Positions 15,678-24,402 of a stretch of DNA of 64,000 nt are shown one piece after another. A program made the translations under genes and the position numbers. Location of the stretch: positions 496,001 through 560,000 of the forward strand of contig DASQFI010000039.1 of NCBI GenBank assembly GCA_035633215.1, in the 5' to 3' direction. Source of the DNA: DASQFI01 sp035633215. Lineage in GTDB: Bacteria > Acidobacteriota > Vicinamibacteria > Vicinamibacterales > SCN-69-37. The notes under the pieces were generated by a model. That model saw only the letters and a program-made list of their open reading frames with translations. It was not told the origin of the DNA and searched no databases. The number at the start of each line of letters is the position of its first letter. Within the stretch, counting starts at the first letter, position 1.

Positions 15678-18338
15678 ATGCCCAAGACACCGCCGGCCCG
15701 CCGGCCGTTCTGGTTCCTCGGACGCCGTCCCGAAACCGTGCAATCTGACGTCGACGAGGAACTGAACGTCCACCTCGAGATGCGGCGCGAGGAACTGACC
15801 GCGCGCGGCCTCTCGGCCGATGCCGCGCGCCACGAAGCGCTGCGGCAGTTCGGCGATCTCGAAGGCACGCGGGAGTACTGCCGCCGGCAGGGTCATGAAA
15901 AGGAGAAGCGCATGCGCCGTCTGTTGATGCTCGACGATCTGACGCAGGACCTCCGGATTTCGTTTCGAGGCCTGCGGCGCGCGCCGCTGATGACCCTCAC
16001 GATCATCGCGACCGTCGGCCTCGGCATCGGGGCGACGACGACGATCTTCAGCGGCGTGAACGCCTCGCTCCTGCGGCCGCTCCCCTACCGTGATCCCGGA
16101 CAGCTCGTGCGGATCTACACCGACTCGCCGCCCAACAAGTGGCATTTCTCAGTCGCCGACTACCTCGCGTTGCAGGCGCAGCAGACGCACTTCGAACGGA
16201 TCGGCGGCTATTCGGATCGGTCGATGGCCTTCAGCGACGCGGGCGGCGCCGAGCGGCTGCAGGGGCGAATCATTTCCTGGACCTTTCTTGGCGTGCTCGG
16301 AGTCGTCCCGGTGGTCGGACGCGACTTCACCGAGCTCGACAGCCAGCCGGGCCGGATGTCGTCCGTCATCGTGAGCCAGGGGTTCTGGCAGCAGCGCCTC
16401 GGCGGGCGCGAGGACGTGATCGGATCGACGATTCGGCTCGACGCTATCGATCATCAGGTGGTCGGCGTGCTTCCGCCGCGCGTCGGCCCGTTCGTCCAGG
16501 GCCAGCAGTTTTTCGTGGCAGCGCAATGGAGCACGCCGCGGCGCAGGGGTCCGTTCTTCATCCGGGTCGTCGCCCGGCTCCGACCGGACGTCTCGCGCGC
16601 GGCGGCCGCCGAAGAGCTGCGCGCCATCAGCCACCGGATCTTCCCGATCTGGCGCGTTTCCTATCAGGACGAGAAGGCGACGTTCGCGATGATGGACTTG
16701 AAAGAGTTCGTCGTCGGCGACGTGCATACGATCGCCGGACTCGCGCTCGCCTCCGTCGCGCTCGTGTGGCTGATTGCGTGCACGAACGCGTCGAACCTCC
16801 TCATCGCGCGCGTGACGAGCCGGCGGCGGGAGCTGGCCGTCCGCTCCGCGCTCGGCGCCTCGCGAGCGCGCGTCGTCCGGTACCTGCTGGCCGAGAGCAG
16901 TCTCCTCGCGATGGGATCGGCGGCCATCGGCATCGCGATCGCGTGGGGAGGCGTCAACCTTCTGCGCGAGCTCGCGACCGGCTACTTCCCGCGCGCGTAC
17001 GCGATCGCGTTCGATGGGCAGTCGCTCGCCGTCCTGATTGGGCTCACGGCGGCGAGCGCGCTGCTGTTCGGACTCATCCCGTCCGTGCATGGAGCCGGCG
17101 GACCGGTGGACGAGTCGCTGCGATCGCTGGGCCGGTCGTCGACGGGCAGCCGGGCGGTGCGGCGCCTGCGCCGAGTTCTGGTCGCAAGTCAGTTCACCAT
17201 CGCGACGCCCCTCCTCGTGACGGCCGGCTTGCTTGCCGTCAGCCTCAACGAGCTGGGACGCGTGGACCTCGGTTTCGATTCGCGGAACATTTTGAGCGGC
17301 GGCATTCAGCTGCCCAACGCCACGTACGGCGAGCCGCAGCGCGCGGCCGCGTTCTGGGACGACCTGAAGCGTCGCGCCGAAGCGCTGCCAGGCGTGGCCG
17401 GCATCGCCTACGCCGATGGCCGTCCGCCCAACGACGTCGGCAACATCAACAACTTCGATCTGGAAGACTTCCCTGCTGGCGAGGGTCAGCCGCAGCCGGT
17501 CGCGCCCTGGGTGAGCGTCACGCCGGACTACTTCCGGCTGCTCGGGTTGACGCTGCTGCAGGGACAGATCTTCGACGAGCGCGAGGGTCAGAGAGAACAG
17601 CTCGAAGCCGTGGTGGTCGACCGGGCGTGGGCGACACGGTTCTTTCCTGGCCAGAGCGCAGTTGGGAAGCGATTCAAGGAAGGCGGCTGCACCCAGTGCC
17701 CCTGGACGACCGTCGTCGGCGTCGTGAGCGACGTCAAGTACGCCGGTCTCGAAAAACCTGACGAGGGCAGCGTCTACTGGCCGATGGGGAATGATTCCAA
17801 CTTCCGCTACATCGTGCTTCGCACACGCACCGATCCTGCGGCCGTCCTGCCCGGCCTCCGCCAGGTCGTGCGAGAGCTCGATGCCGGGCTGCCGTTCTCG
17901 AACGTCGCGACGGTCGACGAGCTGGTCGCGCGTTCTTTGCAACGGCCGCGATCGCTGTCCCTGCTCGTGGGCAGCCTCGCCCTCGTCGCGCTGATCCTCT
18001 CGACCATCGGGATCTACGGCGTGATGGCGTATTACGTCCAGCAGCACACGAAGGACATCGGCATTCGTGTCGCGCTCGGCGGCAGCCGCGGCGCGCTCTT
18101 CCGGCTGGTCGTCGGACAAGGCATGAAGGTCGTCGCCGCCGGAATTGTTGTCGGTCTGGCTGCCGCGTTCGGGCTCACGCGTTTGATGTCGAGCCTGCTG
18201 TTCGGCGTGAGCACGGCGGACACGCTGACCTTCGTCGCGGTCGGCCTGCTGCTCTCGCTGGTGGCCCTGATCGCGTGCGCCGTTCCCGCCAAGCGCGCCG
18301 TCGGCGTGGCGCCGGCAATCGTCTTGCGGAACGACTGA
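15678..18338 (+). CDS. ADOP-type FtsX/MacB-like ABC permease
   Basis: An 886-residue permease of the acidobacterial duplicated orphan permease type. Residues 10-75 form the soluble prefix domain (DVDEELNVHLEMRREEL). Two repeats follow, each a transmembrane helix, a MacB-like periplasmic core domain and a three-helix FtsX domain (about residues 100-480 and 500-880). The phrases LRRAPLMTLTIIATVGLGIG and GIYGVMAYYVQQHTKDIGIR are typical. It has no ATPase domain and none lies nearby, so the partner ATPase must be elsewhere or absent. It is cotranscribed with the PadR gene. Confidence 0.9.
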   Translation: MPKTPPARRPFWFLGRRPETVQSDVDEELNVHLEMRREELTARGLSADAARHEALRQFGDLEGTREYCRRQGHEKEKRMRRLLMLDDLTQDLRISFRGLRRAPLMTLTIIATVGLGIGATTTIFSGVNASLLRPLPYRDPGQLVRIYTDSPPNKWHFSVADYLALQAQQTHFERIGGYSDRSMAFSDAGGAERLQGRIISWTFLGVLGVVPVVGRDFTELDSQPGRMSSVIVSQGFWQQRLGGREDVIGSTIRLDAIDHQVVGVLPPRVGPFVQGQQFFVAAQWSTPRRRGPFFIRVVARLRPDVSRAAAAEELRAISHRIFPIWRVSYQDEKATFAMMDLKEFVVGDVHTIAGLALASVALVWLIACTNASNLLIARVTSRRRELAVRSALGASRARVVRYLLAESSLLAMGSAAIGIAIAWGGVNLLRELATGYFPRAYAIAFDGQSLAVLIGLTAASALLFGLIPSVHGAGGPVDESLRSLGRSSTGSRAVRRLRRVLVASQFTIATPLLVTAGLLAVSLNELGRVDLGFDSRNILSGGIQLPNATYGEPQRAAAFWDDLKRRAEALPGVAGIAYADGRPPNDVGNINNFDLEDFPAGEGQPQPVAPWVSVTPDYFRLLGLTLLQGQIFDEREGQREQLEAVVVDRAWATRFFPGQSAVGKRFKEGGCTQCPWTTVVGVVSDVKYAGLEKPDEGSVYWPMGNDSNFRYIVLRTRTDPAAVLPGLRQVVRELDAGLPFSNVATVDELVARSLQRPRSLSLLVGSLALVALILSTIGIYGVMAYYVQQHTKDIGIRVALGGSRGALFRLVVGQGMKVVAAGIVVGLAAAFGLTRLMSSLLFGVSTADTLTFVAVGLLLSLVALIACAVPAKRAVGVAPAIVLRND

Positions 18339-18361
18339 AGATTGATGCCGACCGGCGTAGA

Positions 18362-19249
18362 ATGGCGCCGGTGCCCTTCAATCTGATTCGCCAGGCCGAG
18401 AAGCCGGAGGCCATGTCGCTGCTCGGCAAGCCGCTGTTTCGGCCGCCAGTGCCCGAGGCGAACCGGGCCAGGATGGAGGCCGACGCCGCGGCGGCCTTCG
18501 AGCAGGCCAGGAAAGAGCCCAGCGCCGAAGCGATCATCTGGCTGGGACGCCGAACGGCGTATCTGGGCAAGTTTCGCGAATCGATCGACGTCTATACCGG
18601 CGGGATGCGACTGTATCCGGAGGATCCGCGGCTGTATCGGCATCGCGGCCACCGCTACATCACGGTGCGCCAGCTCGAGCTCGCGATCGCGGACCTCACG
18701 AAGGCCGCGAGTCTGATCGCCGGCAAGCCCGACGAAGTCGAACCTGACGGCCAGCCGAATGCGCGCGGCACGCCGACCAGCACCCTCCATTCGAACATCT
18801 GGTATCACTTGGCGCTCGCGCGTTTTCTCAAGAACGAACCCGCGGCCGCGGCCGAGGACTGGCGGCGCGCCCGCGACGCCGGCAAGAACGCCGACAATCT
18901 GGTTGCTGCGAGCGCCTGGCTCTATGCCGCATTGCGGCGTGCCGGCCGCGCCGAGGACGCCAAAGCCGTGCTCGGTCCGATCCGAGCTGATCTCGATGTC
19001 ATCGAGAACACCAGCTATCACTCGCTGCTGTTGATGTTCAAAGGCGAGAAATCGGCCGCTGACCTGCTCGCCGCCGCGCCAGAGGGCGCGTCCGGCTCCG
19101 CGGTTCGATACGGCGTCAGCGCGTGGTATCTCGGCAACGGCCAGACCGCCGAAGCCAGGAAACTGTGGGAAAAGATCCTCGCCGGTCCGGATTGGCCGTC
19201 GTTCGGCTACGTCGCCGCCGAAGCCGACACGGCGCGTTCAGCCCGCTGA
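18362..19249 (+). CDS. Tetratricopeptide-repeat protein
   Basis: A 295-residue protein of helical repeats, including EAIIWLGRRTAYLGKFRESI, DPRLYRHRGHRYITVRQLEL and NIWYHLALARFLKNEPAAAA, each with TPR-like Ala/Gly/Tyr spacing. No signal peptide is visible from ATG 18362. The longer open frame from 18275 overlaps the permease and is rejected. It lies 24 bp after the ADOP gene and may be cotranscribed. A protein-interaction role is inferred; partners are unknown. Confidence 0.75.
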   Translation: MAPVPFNLIRQAEKPEAMSLLGKPLFRPPVPEANRARMEADAAAAFEQARKEPSAEAIIWLGRRTAYLGKFRESIDVYTGGMRLYPEDPRLYRHRGHRYITVRQLELAIADLTKAASLIAGKPDEVEPDGQPNARGTPTSTLHSNIWYHLALARFLKNEPAAAAEDWRRARDAGKNADNLVAASAWLYAALRRAGRAEDAKAVLGPIRADLDVIENTSYHSLLLMFKGEKSAADLLAAAPEGASGSAVRYGVSAWYLGNGQTAEARKLWEKILAGPDWPSFGYVAAEADTARSAR

Positions 19250-19257
19250 CAAGCGGC

Positions 19258-19290
19258 AAGTTCTAAGTTTGAAGTTCTAAGTTCGAAGTT
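19258..19290. repeat. Heptamer array AAGTTCT/GAAGTTC
   Basis: Four to five tandem 7-mers (AAGTTCT, AAGTTTG, AAGTTCT, AAGTTCG, AAGTTCA), the same words as at 13976-14083. They again lie in a convergent spacer and again end at a perfect hairpin. Confidence 0.8.
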
Positions 19291-19313
19291 CAGGCCGCGT
19301 TTTCAGCGGCCTG
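19291..19313. terminator. Hairpin between convergent TPR and PilZ genes
   Basis: CAGGCCGC-GTTTTCA-GCGGCCTG: perfect 8-bp stem with a 7-nt loop, six bases from the stop of the minus-strand PilZ gene. It could serve both converging transcripts. Confidence 0.6.
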
Positions 19314-19318
19314 CTAAT

Positions 19319-19837
19319 CTAACGCCCGGCCAGGATGAGATCGACCAGGCCCGTTCGATCGGCTTTCGCGTCCGTTGATCCGTCAAGGAATTCAAGGCCG
19401 ATGATGTGTGTGCCCGAACCAGGCCGGCCAGGACGCGTGTGAACGACCCTCGCCAGCACGAAGACGGAAATGCCTTCCCGCAACGAGAACAGGAACTGAT
19501 GCGTTTCGTCGATCCTAAGCGGCAGGCTGGTTTCGATTCTGAAACCCCCGGTGCTGAGATCCAGAACTGTAACCGGCGAGTCGAATGTCAGTGACTCTCC
19601 AGTCAGCTCCCCGAGAATCTCGACGCGGGGCGAACGCCGGCGCTCACGGGCCGAACGGTCTGACCGCTTCGGCGACTGGACTTTAGTGGAGGGCCGGCGG
19701 GAGGCCGGGCGGCGCAGCGTTTTGACTGGCACGTCCGGTCTTATCGGCGGGCCGTTTTGGAACTGTACGGCCGGTCCGGCGGGCGCTCGCCGGCCGGAGC
19801 GAACCTTCCTGCGCTCTTGATCGTCATATCTTGACAA
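19319..19837 (-). CDS. PilZ-domain protein, possible c-di-GMP receptor
   Basis: A 172-residue protein. Residues 1-60 are basic and probably disordered. A PilZ domain follows, with the RRSPR motif (the RxxxR phosphate clamp) near residue 67 and DLSTGGFRI (the D/NxSxxG motif) near residue 95, so c-di-GMP binding residues appear conserved. No partner domain is present. Its start lies only a few bases from the divergent padR gene, so the two share a promoter region and possibly the dyad at 19828-19844. Confidence 0.88.
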   Translation of the reverse strand: MSRYDDQERRKVRSGRRAPAGPAVQFQNGPPIRPDVPVKTLRRPASRRPSTKVQSPKRSDRSARERRRSPRVEILGELTGESLTFDSPVTVLDLSTGGFRIETSLPLRIDETHQFLFSLREGISVFVLARVVHTRPGRPGSGTHIIGLEFLDGSTDAKADRTGLVDLILAGR

Positions 19838-19844
19838 TCAAGAT
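19828..19844. promoter_or_regulatory. Dyad overlapping the padR start, candidate PadR operator
   Basis: ATCTTGA-CAA-TCAAGAT is a perfect 7-bp inverted repeat with a 3-bp spacer. It overlaps the start codon of padR (19843) and the 5' end of the divergent PilZ gene. PadR proteins bind such AT-rich dyads and usually autoregulate, so this is the best operator candidate here. Confidence 0.55.
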
Positions 19845-20178
19845 GAACGAGACCAACACTGAAGTCATCCAGGGCACGCTCGACATGCTGATCCTGAAGA
19901 CGCTGAGCCTCGAGCCCATGCACGGCTATGGCATCGCGAAACGCGTGGAGCAGATCTCCCGCGGCGTGTTCAAGGTGAATCCGGGATCGCTGCTGACGGC
20001 GCTCCAGCGGCTCGAGCGTGCCGGCTGGCTCGACGCCGCCTGGCGTCAGACCGAGAACTCCCGCCGGGCCAGGTTCTACACCCTGACGCGCGCGGGCCGG
20101 AAACAGCTCGACGCGGCCACGGCCGATTGGAAGCGCCGCGCGCTGGCCATCGCGCGGCTGCTGGACGCGGAGGGCTAG
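19843..20178 (+). CDS. PadR family transcriptional regulator (second copy)
   Basis: A 111-residue winged-helix regulator closely similar to the one at 15342: VIQGTLDMLILKTLSLEPMHGYGIA, split here as VIQGTLDMLILKTL and HGYGIAKRVEQ, then GSLLTALQRLERAGWL and NSRRARFYTLTRAGRKQL. ATG 19843 is chosen over the TTG twelve bases upstream because PadR proteins begin here. It precedes the second ADOP permease by 110 nt, unlike the first pair, which is 6 bp apart. Confidence 0.93.
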   Translation: MNETNTEVIQGTLDMLILKTLSLEPMHGYGIAKRVEQISRGVFKVNPGSLLTALQRLERAGWLDAAWRQTENSRRARFYTLTRAGRKQLDAATADWKRRALAIARLLDAEG

Positions 20179-20283
20179 CACCGTTCCAACTTAACCACCA
20201 ATGAGCACGACCCTTCACTTCGACCGTCGTAGCGACTCCAAGCGTTTCGCCTCTTGGCGGAACAAGTTAGAACGGCGCTAGCC
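20173..20283. repeat. Inverted repeat spanning padR stop to permease leader
   Basis: Arms 20173-20192 and 20264-20283 are 20 nt long with two mismatches, both carrying GCTAG and GTTC words. The left arm includes the padR stop codon; the right arm ends 4 nt before the permease ATG and so would cover its ribosome-binding site if it folded in RNA. Confidence 0.75.
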
Positions 20284-20287
20284 AGCC

Positions 20288-22939
20288 ATGTCACTGTGGC
20301 GGCAGGTCACACGCGGCTGGCGCGCGCTCACGAGGCCGGGTGCGGCCGACGACGAGGTCGACCACGAAATACGGCACTTCCTCGAAGAAGCGGAGGCCGC
20401 GTATCGGGCGCAAGGGATGACGCCGGACGAAGCACGACGGGCGGCCCGGCTCGACATGGGCGCGCCGGTTGCGGTTCGCGAAGAAGTGCGGAGCCACGGC
20501 TGGGAAGCGATCGTCAGTACTTTTTTCGCCGACGTGCGGTACGCGGCGCGGCAGCTCCGGCGGGCGCCCGGCTTTGCGCTGGCGAGCGTCTTCACGATCG
20601 CGCTCGGGATCGGCGCAAGCACCGCGATCTACAGCGCGATCAAGCCCACGCTGCTCGAACCCTTGTCCTATCCCGACCCTCATCGGCTCATCACGATCTG
20701 GGATCACACGCGGGACGGGCGGCGGCTCGAAGTGACCTTCGGCACCTACCGGGAACTGGCCGAACGATGCCAGCTCTGTGAGTCGCTGGCCGTCACCAGG
20801 CCCTGGCAGCCGACGCTCACCGGTCCGGACGAGCCGGAACGGCTGGAGGGCCAGTTCGTCACGGCGGATTACTTCCGCGTGTTTGGCGTGCTGCCCGCAC
20901 TTGGGAGCGGCTTCCAGCCGGCCGACGATCGGCCCGGCGGCCGGGCCGTGGTGATCCTCAGCAACCAGCTCTGGCGACGGGTCTTCAATCCCGATCGCCT
21001 TGTGATCGGACGTGACCTGGTCCTGGACGGAATGCACTATGCGATCGTCGGTGTGATGCCGGCGGGGTTCTCGGACATTCTGGCGCCCGACACCGAGCTG
21101 TGGTCGCTCCTGCAGTACAACCCGGCGCTTCCGGGGAACGGCCGTGAGTGGGGACATCACCTTCGGATGGTCGGCCGCTTCGCCGACCGAACGTCGTACG
21201 AGCTTGCCGCCGCTGATCTCGATGCGATTGCGCGGAATCCGCTGCCGTCGTTTCCGAGACCGCGCTGGGCGGCGCTCGGCAACGGGTTCGCCGTGAGCGA
21301 ACTGCAGGAGGACGTCACGCGGAGCGTTCGGCCGGCGCTGGTCGCCGTGATGATCGCCGTCTCGATCCTGCTGGCGATCGCCTGCGTGAACGCGACGAGT
21401 CTGCTCCTGGCTCGCGCGGCGCAGCGGCGCGGGGAGCTGGCCTTGCGCGCGGCGCTCGGCGCGGGCCGGCCGCGTCTGGTCCGGCAGCTCGTCACCGAAA
21501 GTCTGCTGCTCGTTGGTCTTGGCGGCGCGCTCGGTCTGCTCATCGTCACCGCCGGCATCAAGGCGCTCGTCGCGATCACGCCCCCCGGTCTGCCGCGAGT
21601 CGACGCGATTGCCGTTGACGCGACGGTCTTCGCGTTCACGTTTGGCCTGACGGCAGTGATCGGTCTCGCTGTCAGCCTGTTGCCGGCGCTTCGCGCCTCC
21701 AGCGGCGCGCATCGCTCCGGCCATCAAGAGAGTTCGCGCCAGGCCACGAGTGGTCATCGCCGGCTGCGGCGCGGGCTCGTGGTCGCGCAGGTCGCGTTGG
21801 CGCTCGTGCTCCTCGTCGGCGCCGGACTCCTGTTGCGGAGCCTCCAGCGTCTGTTCGCGGTTCCGACAGGTTTTGAATCTGCCCAGGTCGTGGCGCTGAA
21901 AGTTCAGGTGTCGAACCGGCGCTTCGATGCCGAGGCGATTCATCAGCGGTTCGGGGAAACGCTCGCCGCGGTTCGCGCGGTTCGCGGCGTCGCTGCCGCG
22001 GCGCTGACGAGCCATCTTCCCTTCGGCGGCGAGCTGGATCCCAATCGGTATGGCATCCAGGTCGAGTTGCGCCCGGACGATTCAAGCGCGCGGCTGGGCG
22101 ATGCCTATCGGTACGCGGTCAGCCCCGGGTATTTCGAGGCGATGGGCATCGCGCTCCGCCGCGGCCGATCGCTCGACGAGCGCGACACCGCCGACGCGCC
22201 GCTGTCGGTCGTCATCAGCGAATCGCTCGCCAGCCGCCGGTTCCCCGATCAGGATCCGATCGGACAGCGGATTCACGTCGGTCCGGAGAATCGACCGTGG
22301 TACACGATCGTGGGCATTGTCGGCGACGTGAAGCAGACGTCGCTGGCCGCCACTGAGACCGACGCGGTCTACGTCACGACGCCGCAGTGGCATTTCGCCG
22401 ACAACGCGCTGTGGATCGTCGTTCGCACGGCCGGGGACGCCGGCGCGTCAGCGGCCGCGATTCGAGAGGCGATCTGGTCGGTCGACCGGAATCAGCCGAT
22501 CGTGCAGACGGTCAGTCTGGAAGACCTGGTGGCGCTCTCGGCCGCCGAGCGGAGCTTCGCGCTGGTCCTGTTCCAGCTCTTCGGGCTGGTCGCGCTCGTG
22601 CTGGCGGCAACCGGCGCTTACGGCGTCCTGAGCGAAGGCGTCACGGAACGCACGCGCGAGATGGGTGTGCGGCTCGCGCTTGGTGCGTCGCGGCAGGCGA
22701 TCGTCTCGATGATCGTGCGCGAAGGCACGTGGCTCGCAGGTGCCGGGATTGCGCTTGGTTTGGGCGGCGCGATTGTCGCGAGCCGTGCGCTGACGACGTT
22801 GCTGTTCGGTGTGTCGCGGCTCGATGCCGTGACCTATGTGGGCGTCATTGGCGTGGTGTTGAGCGTCACGCTCGTGGCGTCTGCGATACCTGCCTGGCGC
22901 GCCGCACGCGTCGATCCGTCGATGACGCTTCGGTCGTAG
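20288..22939 (+). CDS. ADOP-type FtsX/MacB-like ABC permease (second copy)
   Basis: An 883-residue permease with the same layout as the one at 15678: prefix domain (DDEVDHEIRHFLEEAEAAY, residues 20-70), then two MacB-core plus FtsX modules. LRRAPGFALASVFTIALGIGAS marks the first helix and GAYGVLSEGVTERTREMGVR the last FtsX helix-loop. It has no ATPase domain. It probably acts in the inner membrane on an unknown substrate. The preceding PadR gene is its likely regulator. Confidence 0.9.
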   Translation: MSLWRQVTRGWRALTRPGAADDEVDHEIRHFLEEAEAAYRAQGMTPDEARRAARLDMGAPVAVREEVRSHGWEAIVSTFFADVRYAARQLRRAPGFALASVFTIALGIGASTAIYSAIKPTLLEPLSYPDPHRLITIWDHTRDGRRLEVTFGTYRELAERCQLCESLAVTRPWQPTLTGPDEPERLEGQFVTADYFRVFGVLPALGSGFQPADDRPGGRAVVILSNQLWRRVFNPDRLVIGRDLVLDGMHYAIVGVMPAGFSDILAPDTELWSLLQYNPALPGNGREWGHHLRMVGRFADRTSYELAAADLDAIARNPLPSFPRPRWAALGNGFAVSELQEDVTRSVRPALVAVMIAVSILLAIACVNATSLLLARAAQRRGELALRAALGAGRPRLVRQLVTESLLLVGLGGALGLLIVTAGIKALVAITPPGLPRVDAIAVDATVFAFTFGLTAVIGLAVSLLPALRASSGAHRSGHQESSRQATSGHRRLRRGLVVAQVALALVLLVGAGLLLRSLQRLFAVPTGFESAQVVALKVQVSNRRFDAEAIHQRFGETLAAVRAVRGVAAAALTSHLPFGGELDPNRYGIQVELRPDDSSARLGDAYRYAVSPGYFEAMGIALRRGRSLDERDTADAPLSVVISESLASRRFPDQDPIGQRIHVGPENRPWYTIVGIVGDVKQTSLAATETDAVYVTTPQWHFADNALWIVVRTAGDAGASAAAIREAIWSVDRNQPIVQTVSLEDLVALSAAERSFALVLFQLFGLVALVLAATGAYGVLSEGVTERTREMGVRLALGASRQAIVSMIVREGTWLAGAGIALGLGGAIVASRALTTLLFGVSRLDAVTYVGVIGVVLSVTLVASAIPAWRAARVDPSMTLRS

Positions 22940-22945
22940 TCGCCT

Positions 22946-22976
22946 CCCGCCTTCGCTCTGTCGAGCTTCGGCGGGC
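22946..22976. repeat. GCCGAAGC/GCGAAGGCGG palindromic element
   Basis: CCCGCCTTCGC-tctgtcga-GCTTCGGCGGG lies between the convergent permease and VIT genes. It matches the core of the in-frame ileS repeat and the 10951 element. It may double as a terminator. Confidence 0.7.
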
Positions 22977-22985
22977 AAGCAAGCC

Positions 22986-23717
22986 TCAAGCCACGGTCGC
23001 TCCGAACAGCGCGCCGACGGCCGCGGTCGCGAGCATCGCCAGCGCTCCCCAGAAGGCGACCCGCCCGGCGCCAATCCACGCTGATGCGCCACCCGCGCGC
23101 GCGGCGAGCGCGCCAAGAGCCGCGAGACAAATCAAGGACGTCGTGGCCACCACATAGACGACCGTATCGAGCGGGGCGATCATGACGGTCAGAATCGGCA
23201 ACGCGGCACCTACTGCAAACGTCGCCGCGGACGCGAGCGCCGCCTGAAGCGGGCGCGCAGCAAACGTTTCGGACAGGCCGAGCTCGTCGCGCGCGTGCGC
23301 GCCAAGCGCGTCGTGCGCCATCAACTGCTCCGCGACGGTGCGGGCCAGCTCCGGCTCCAGGCCGCGGCCGACGTAAATCGACGCAAGCTCTTCCTGTTCC
23401 ACGGCGTGGTTCGACGCCAGGTGAATCCGTTCGAGGGCAAGATCGGCGCGCTCGGTATCGGCCTGCGAGCTCACCGACACGTACTCGCCGGCGGCCATCG
23501 ACAGCGCGCCGGCCACCAGGCCAGCCACGCCCGCAAGCAGGATGTCGTCGCGACCGGCATTTGCCGACGCGATGCCGACGACAAGGCTCGCGGTGGAGAC
23601 GATGCCGTCGTTGGCGCCGAGCACGGCGGCACGCAGCCAGCCGATGCGTCCGGTGCGGTGGCCTTCACCCGGCGGCTTCCGAATTGACTGCGGTACGGGA
23701 ACGACTGTGCGCGACAT
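22986..23717 (-). CDS. VIT1/CCC1 family iron/manganese transporter
   Basis: A 243-residue protein with the family opening LRAAVLGANDGIVSTASLVVG, given here as LRAAVLGANDGIVST, a second helix with GLVAGALSMAAGEYVSVSSQ, a cytoplasmic helical metal-binding region with acidic residues (residues about 85-150), and three further transmembrane helices. Family members export or sequester Fe2+ or Mn2+. It is transcribed away from selC's neighbourhood and stands alone. A short 200-nt spacer upstream has only a weak 40-codon frame (ATG 23753). Confidence 0.92.
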   Translation of the reverse strand: MSRTVVPVPQSIRKPPGEGHRTGRIGWLRAAVLGANDGIVSTASLVVGIASANAGRDDILLAGVAGLVAGALSMAAGEYVSVSSQADTERADLALERIHLASNHAVEQEELASIYVGRGLEPELARTVAEQLMAHDALGAHARDELGLSETFAARPLQAALASAATFAVGAALPILTVMIAPLDTVVYVVATTSLICLAALGALAARAGGASAWIGAGRVAFWGALAMLATAAVGALFGATVA

Positions 23718-23920
23718 CTTTGTTATTAAACGTCAGGACACACGCCGCGAGTATGGGACCGTACCAAGAGGCCGCACTTCACGAGATGCTGTTTTCTGGA
23801 GGCACGCTGAACGCGAAGCTCCTGGGCGGCGAGGCTGTCGAAGCCGATCGCCGTGCGGACTTCTCGACGAGTTGAGCGCTCGCGGAAAACTGGATCAGCG
23901 GAAACGGTGTACGGAGCGGA

Positions 23921-24018
23921 TGGCGGAAGCCCGTGGGAGTCGAACCCACCCTTCCCGTGTAATGCGGGAAGCGGCCGGTTTTGAAGACCGTGAGGGCCAC
24001 CGGACCCCGTTGGCTTCC
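23921..24018 (-). tRNA. selC: Selenocysteine tRNA (UCA anticodon)
   Basis: A 95-nt tRNA plus encoded CCA. The acceptor 5' strand GGAAGCC pairs with GGCTTCC. The anticodon stem CGGT/ACCG closes loop CTTCAAA with anticodon TCA. The variable arm is very long (CCGCTTCCCG..CGGGAAG). The T-arm is GTGGG-TTCGACT-CCCAC with discriminator G. The UCA anticodon with the giant variable arm distinguishes tRNA-Sec from serine tRNAs. It implies a SelA/SelB/SelD system elsewhere. Confidence 0.95.
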
Positions 24019-24037
24019 GAATCGGAGTGGATGGCGA

Positions 24038-24061
24038 ACCGGCCCGGGGACTCGGGCCGGT
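24038..24061 (-). terminator. Hairpin between cold-shock gene and selC
   Basis: ACCGGCCCG-GGGACT-CGGGCCGGT, a perfect 9-bp GC-rich stem 12 nt past the cold-shock stop codon and 20 nt before selC. It probably separates the two transcripts; no U-tract is visible. Confidence 0.6.
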
Positions 24062-24072
24062 CTGAAAGAGAC

Positions 24073-24279
24073 TTAACTGTCGAGCAGCCGGACCTCAGCG
24101 GCCCGCGGGCCCTTCGGCGATTCCTCCGTCGCGAACTCGACACGCTGGCCTTCCCGGAGCAGCTCGAACACCGCGCCTCTTACCGAGGAGCGATGGAAAA
24201 AGTGCTCGACGCCGCTCTCGTCTCGAATGAACCCGAACCCCTTGTCGATCAACAGCCGTGCAATCGTGCCGCTGGGCAT
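24073..24279 (-). CDS. Cold-shock-domain (CspA-like) protein
   Basis: A 68-residue single-domain OB-fold protein with RNP1 as DKGFGFIRDE and RNP2 as VEHFFHRSSV, matching the nucleic-acid-binding motifs of CspA. Family members melt RNA secondary structure. The start at ATG 24279 is supported by AAGGAAC about 6 nt upstream. In-frame extension to 24369 has no match to the family. It lies directly upstream of selC on the same strand, with hairpin 24038-24061 between. Confidence 0.92.
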   Translation of the reverse strand: MPSGTIARLLIDKGFGFIRDESGVEHFFHRSSVRGAVFELLREGQRVEFATEESPKGPRAAEVRLLDS

Positions 24280-24402
24280 GATTGTTCCTTTTCCGAGAGG
24301 GCTCCCGCCCCGAAAGTCTTGCCCAAATTGAGGATACGAAAGCCAGTCTAGGCACGTGGGTGCGGCCAAGTCAAGGATAGGGCGGGCGATCCCACCGTCG
24401 GC

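Noticed and set aside
16149..18119. 656-residue minus-strand open frame
   Set aside because: Antisense of the ADOP permease; composition is Arg/Asp/His-rich shadow.
23753..23875. 40-codon ORF ending in TGA beside selC, possible selenoprotein
   Set aside because: Reading through the TGA leads straight into antisense of the tRNA; no redox motif and no SECIS-like stem seen.
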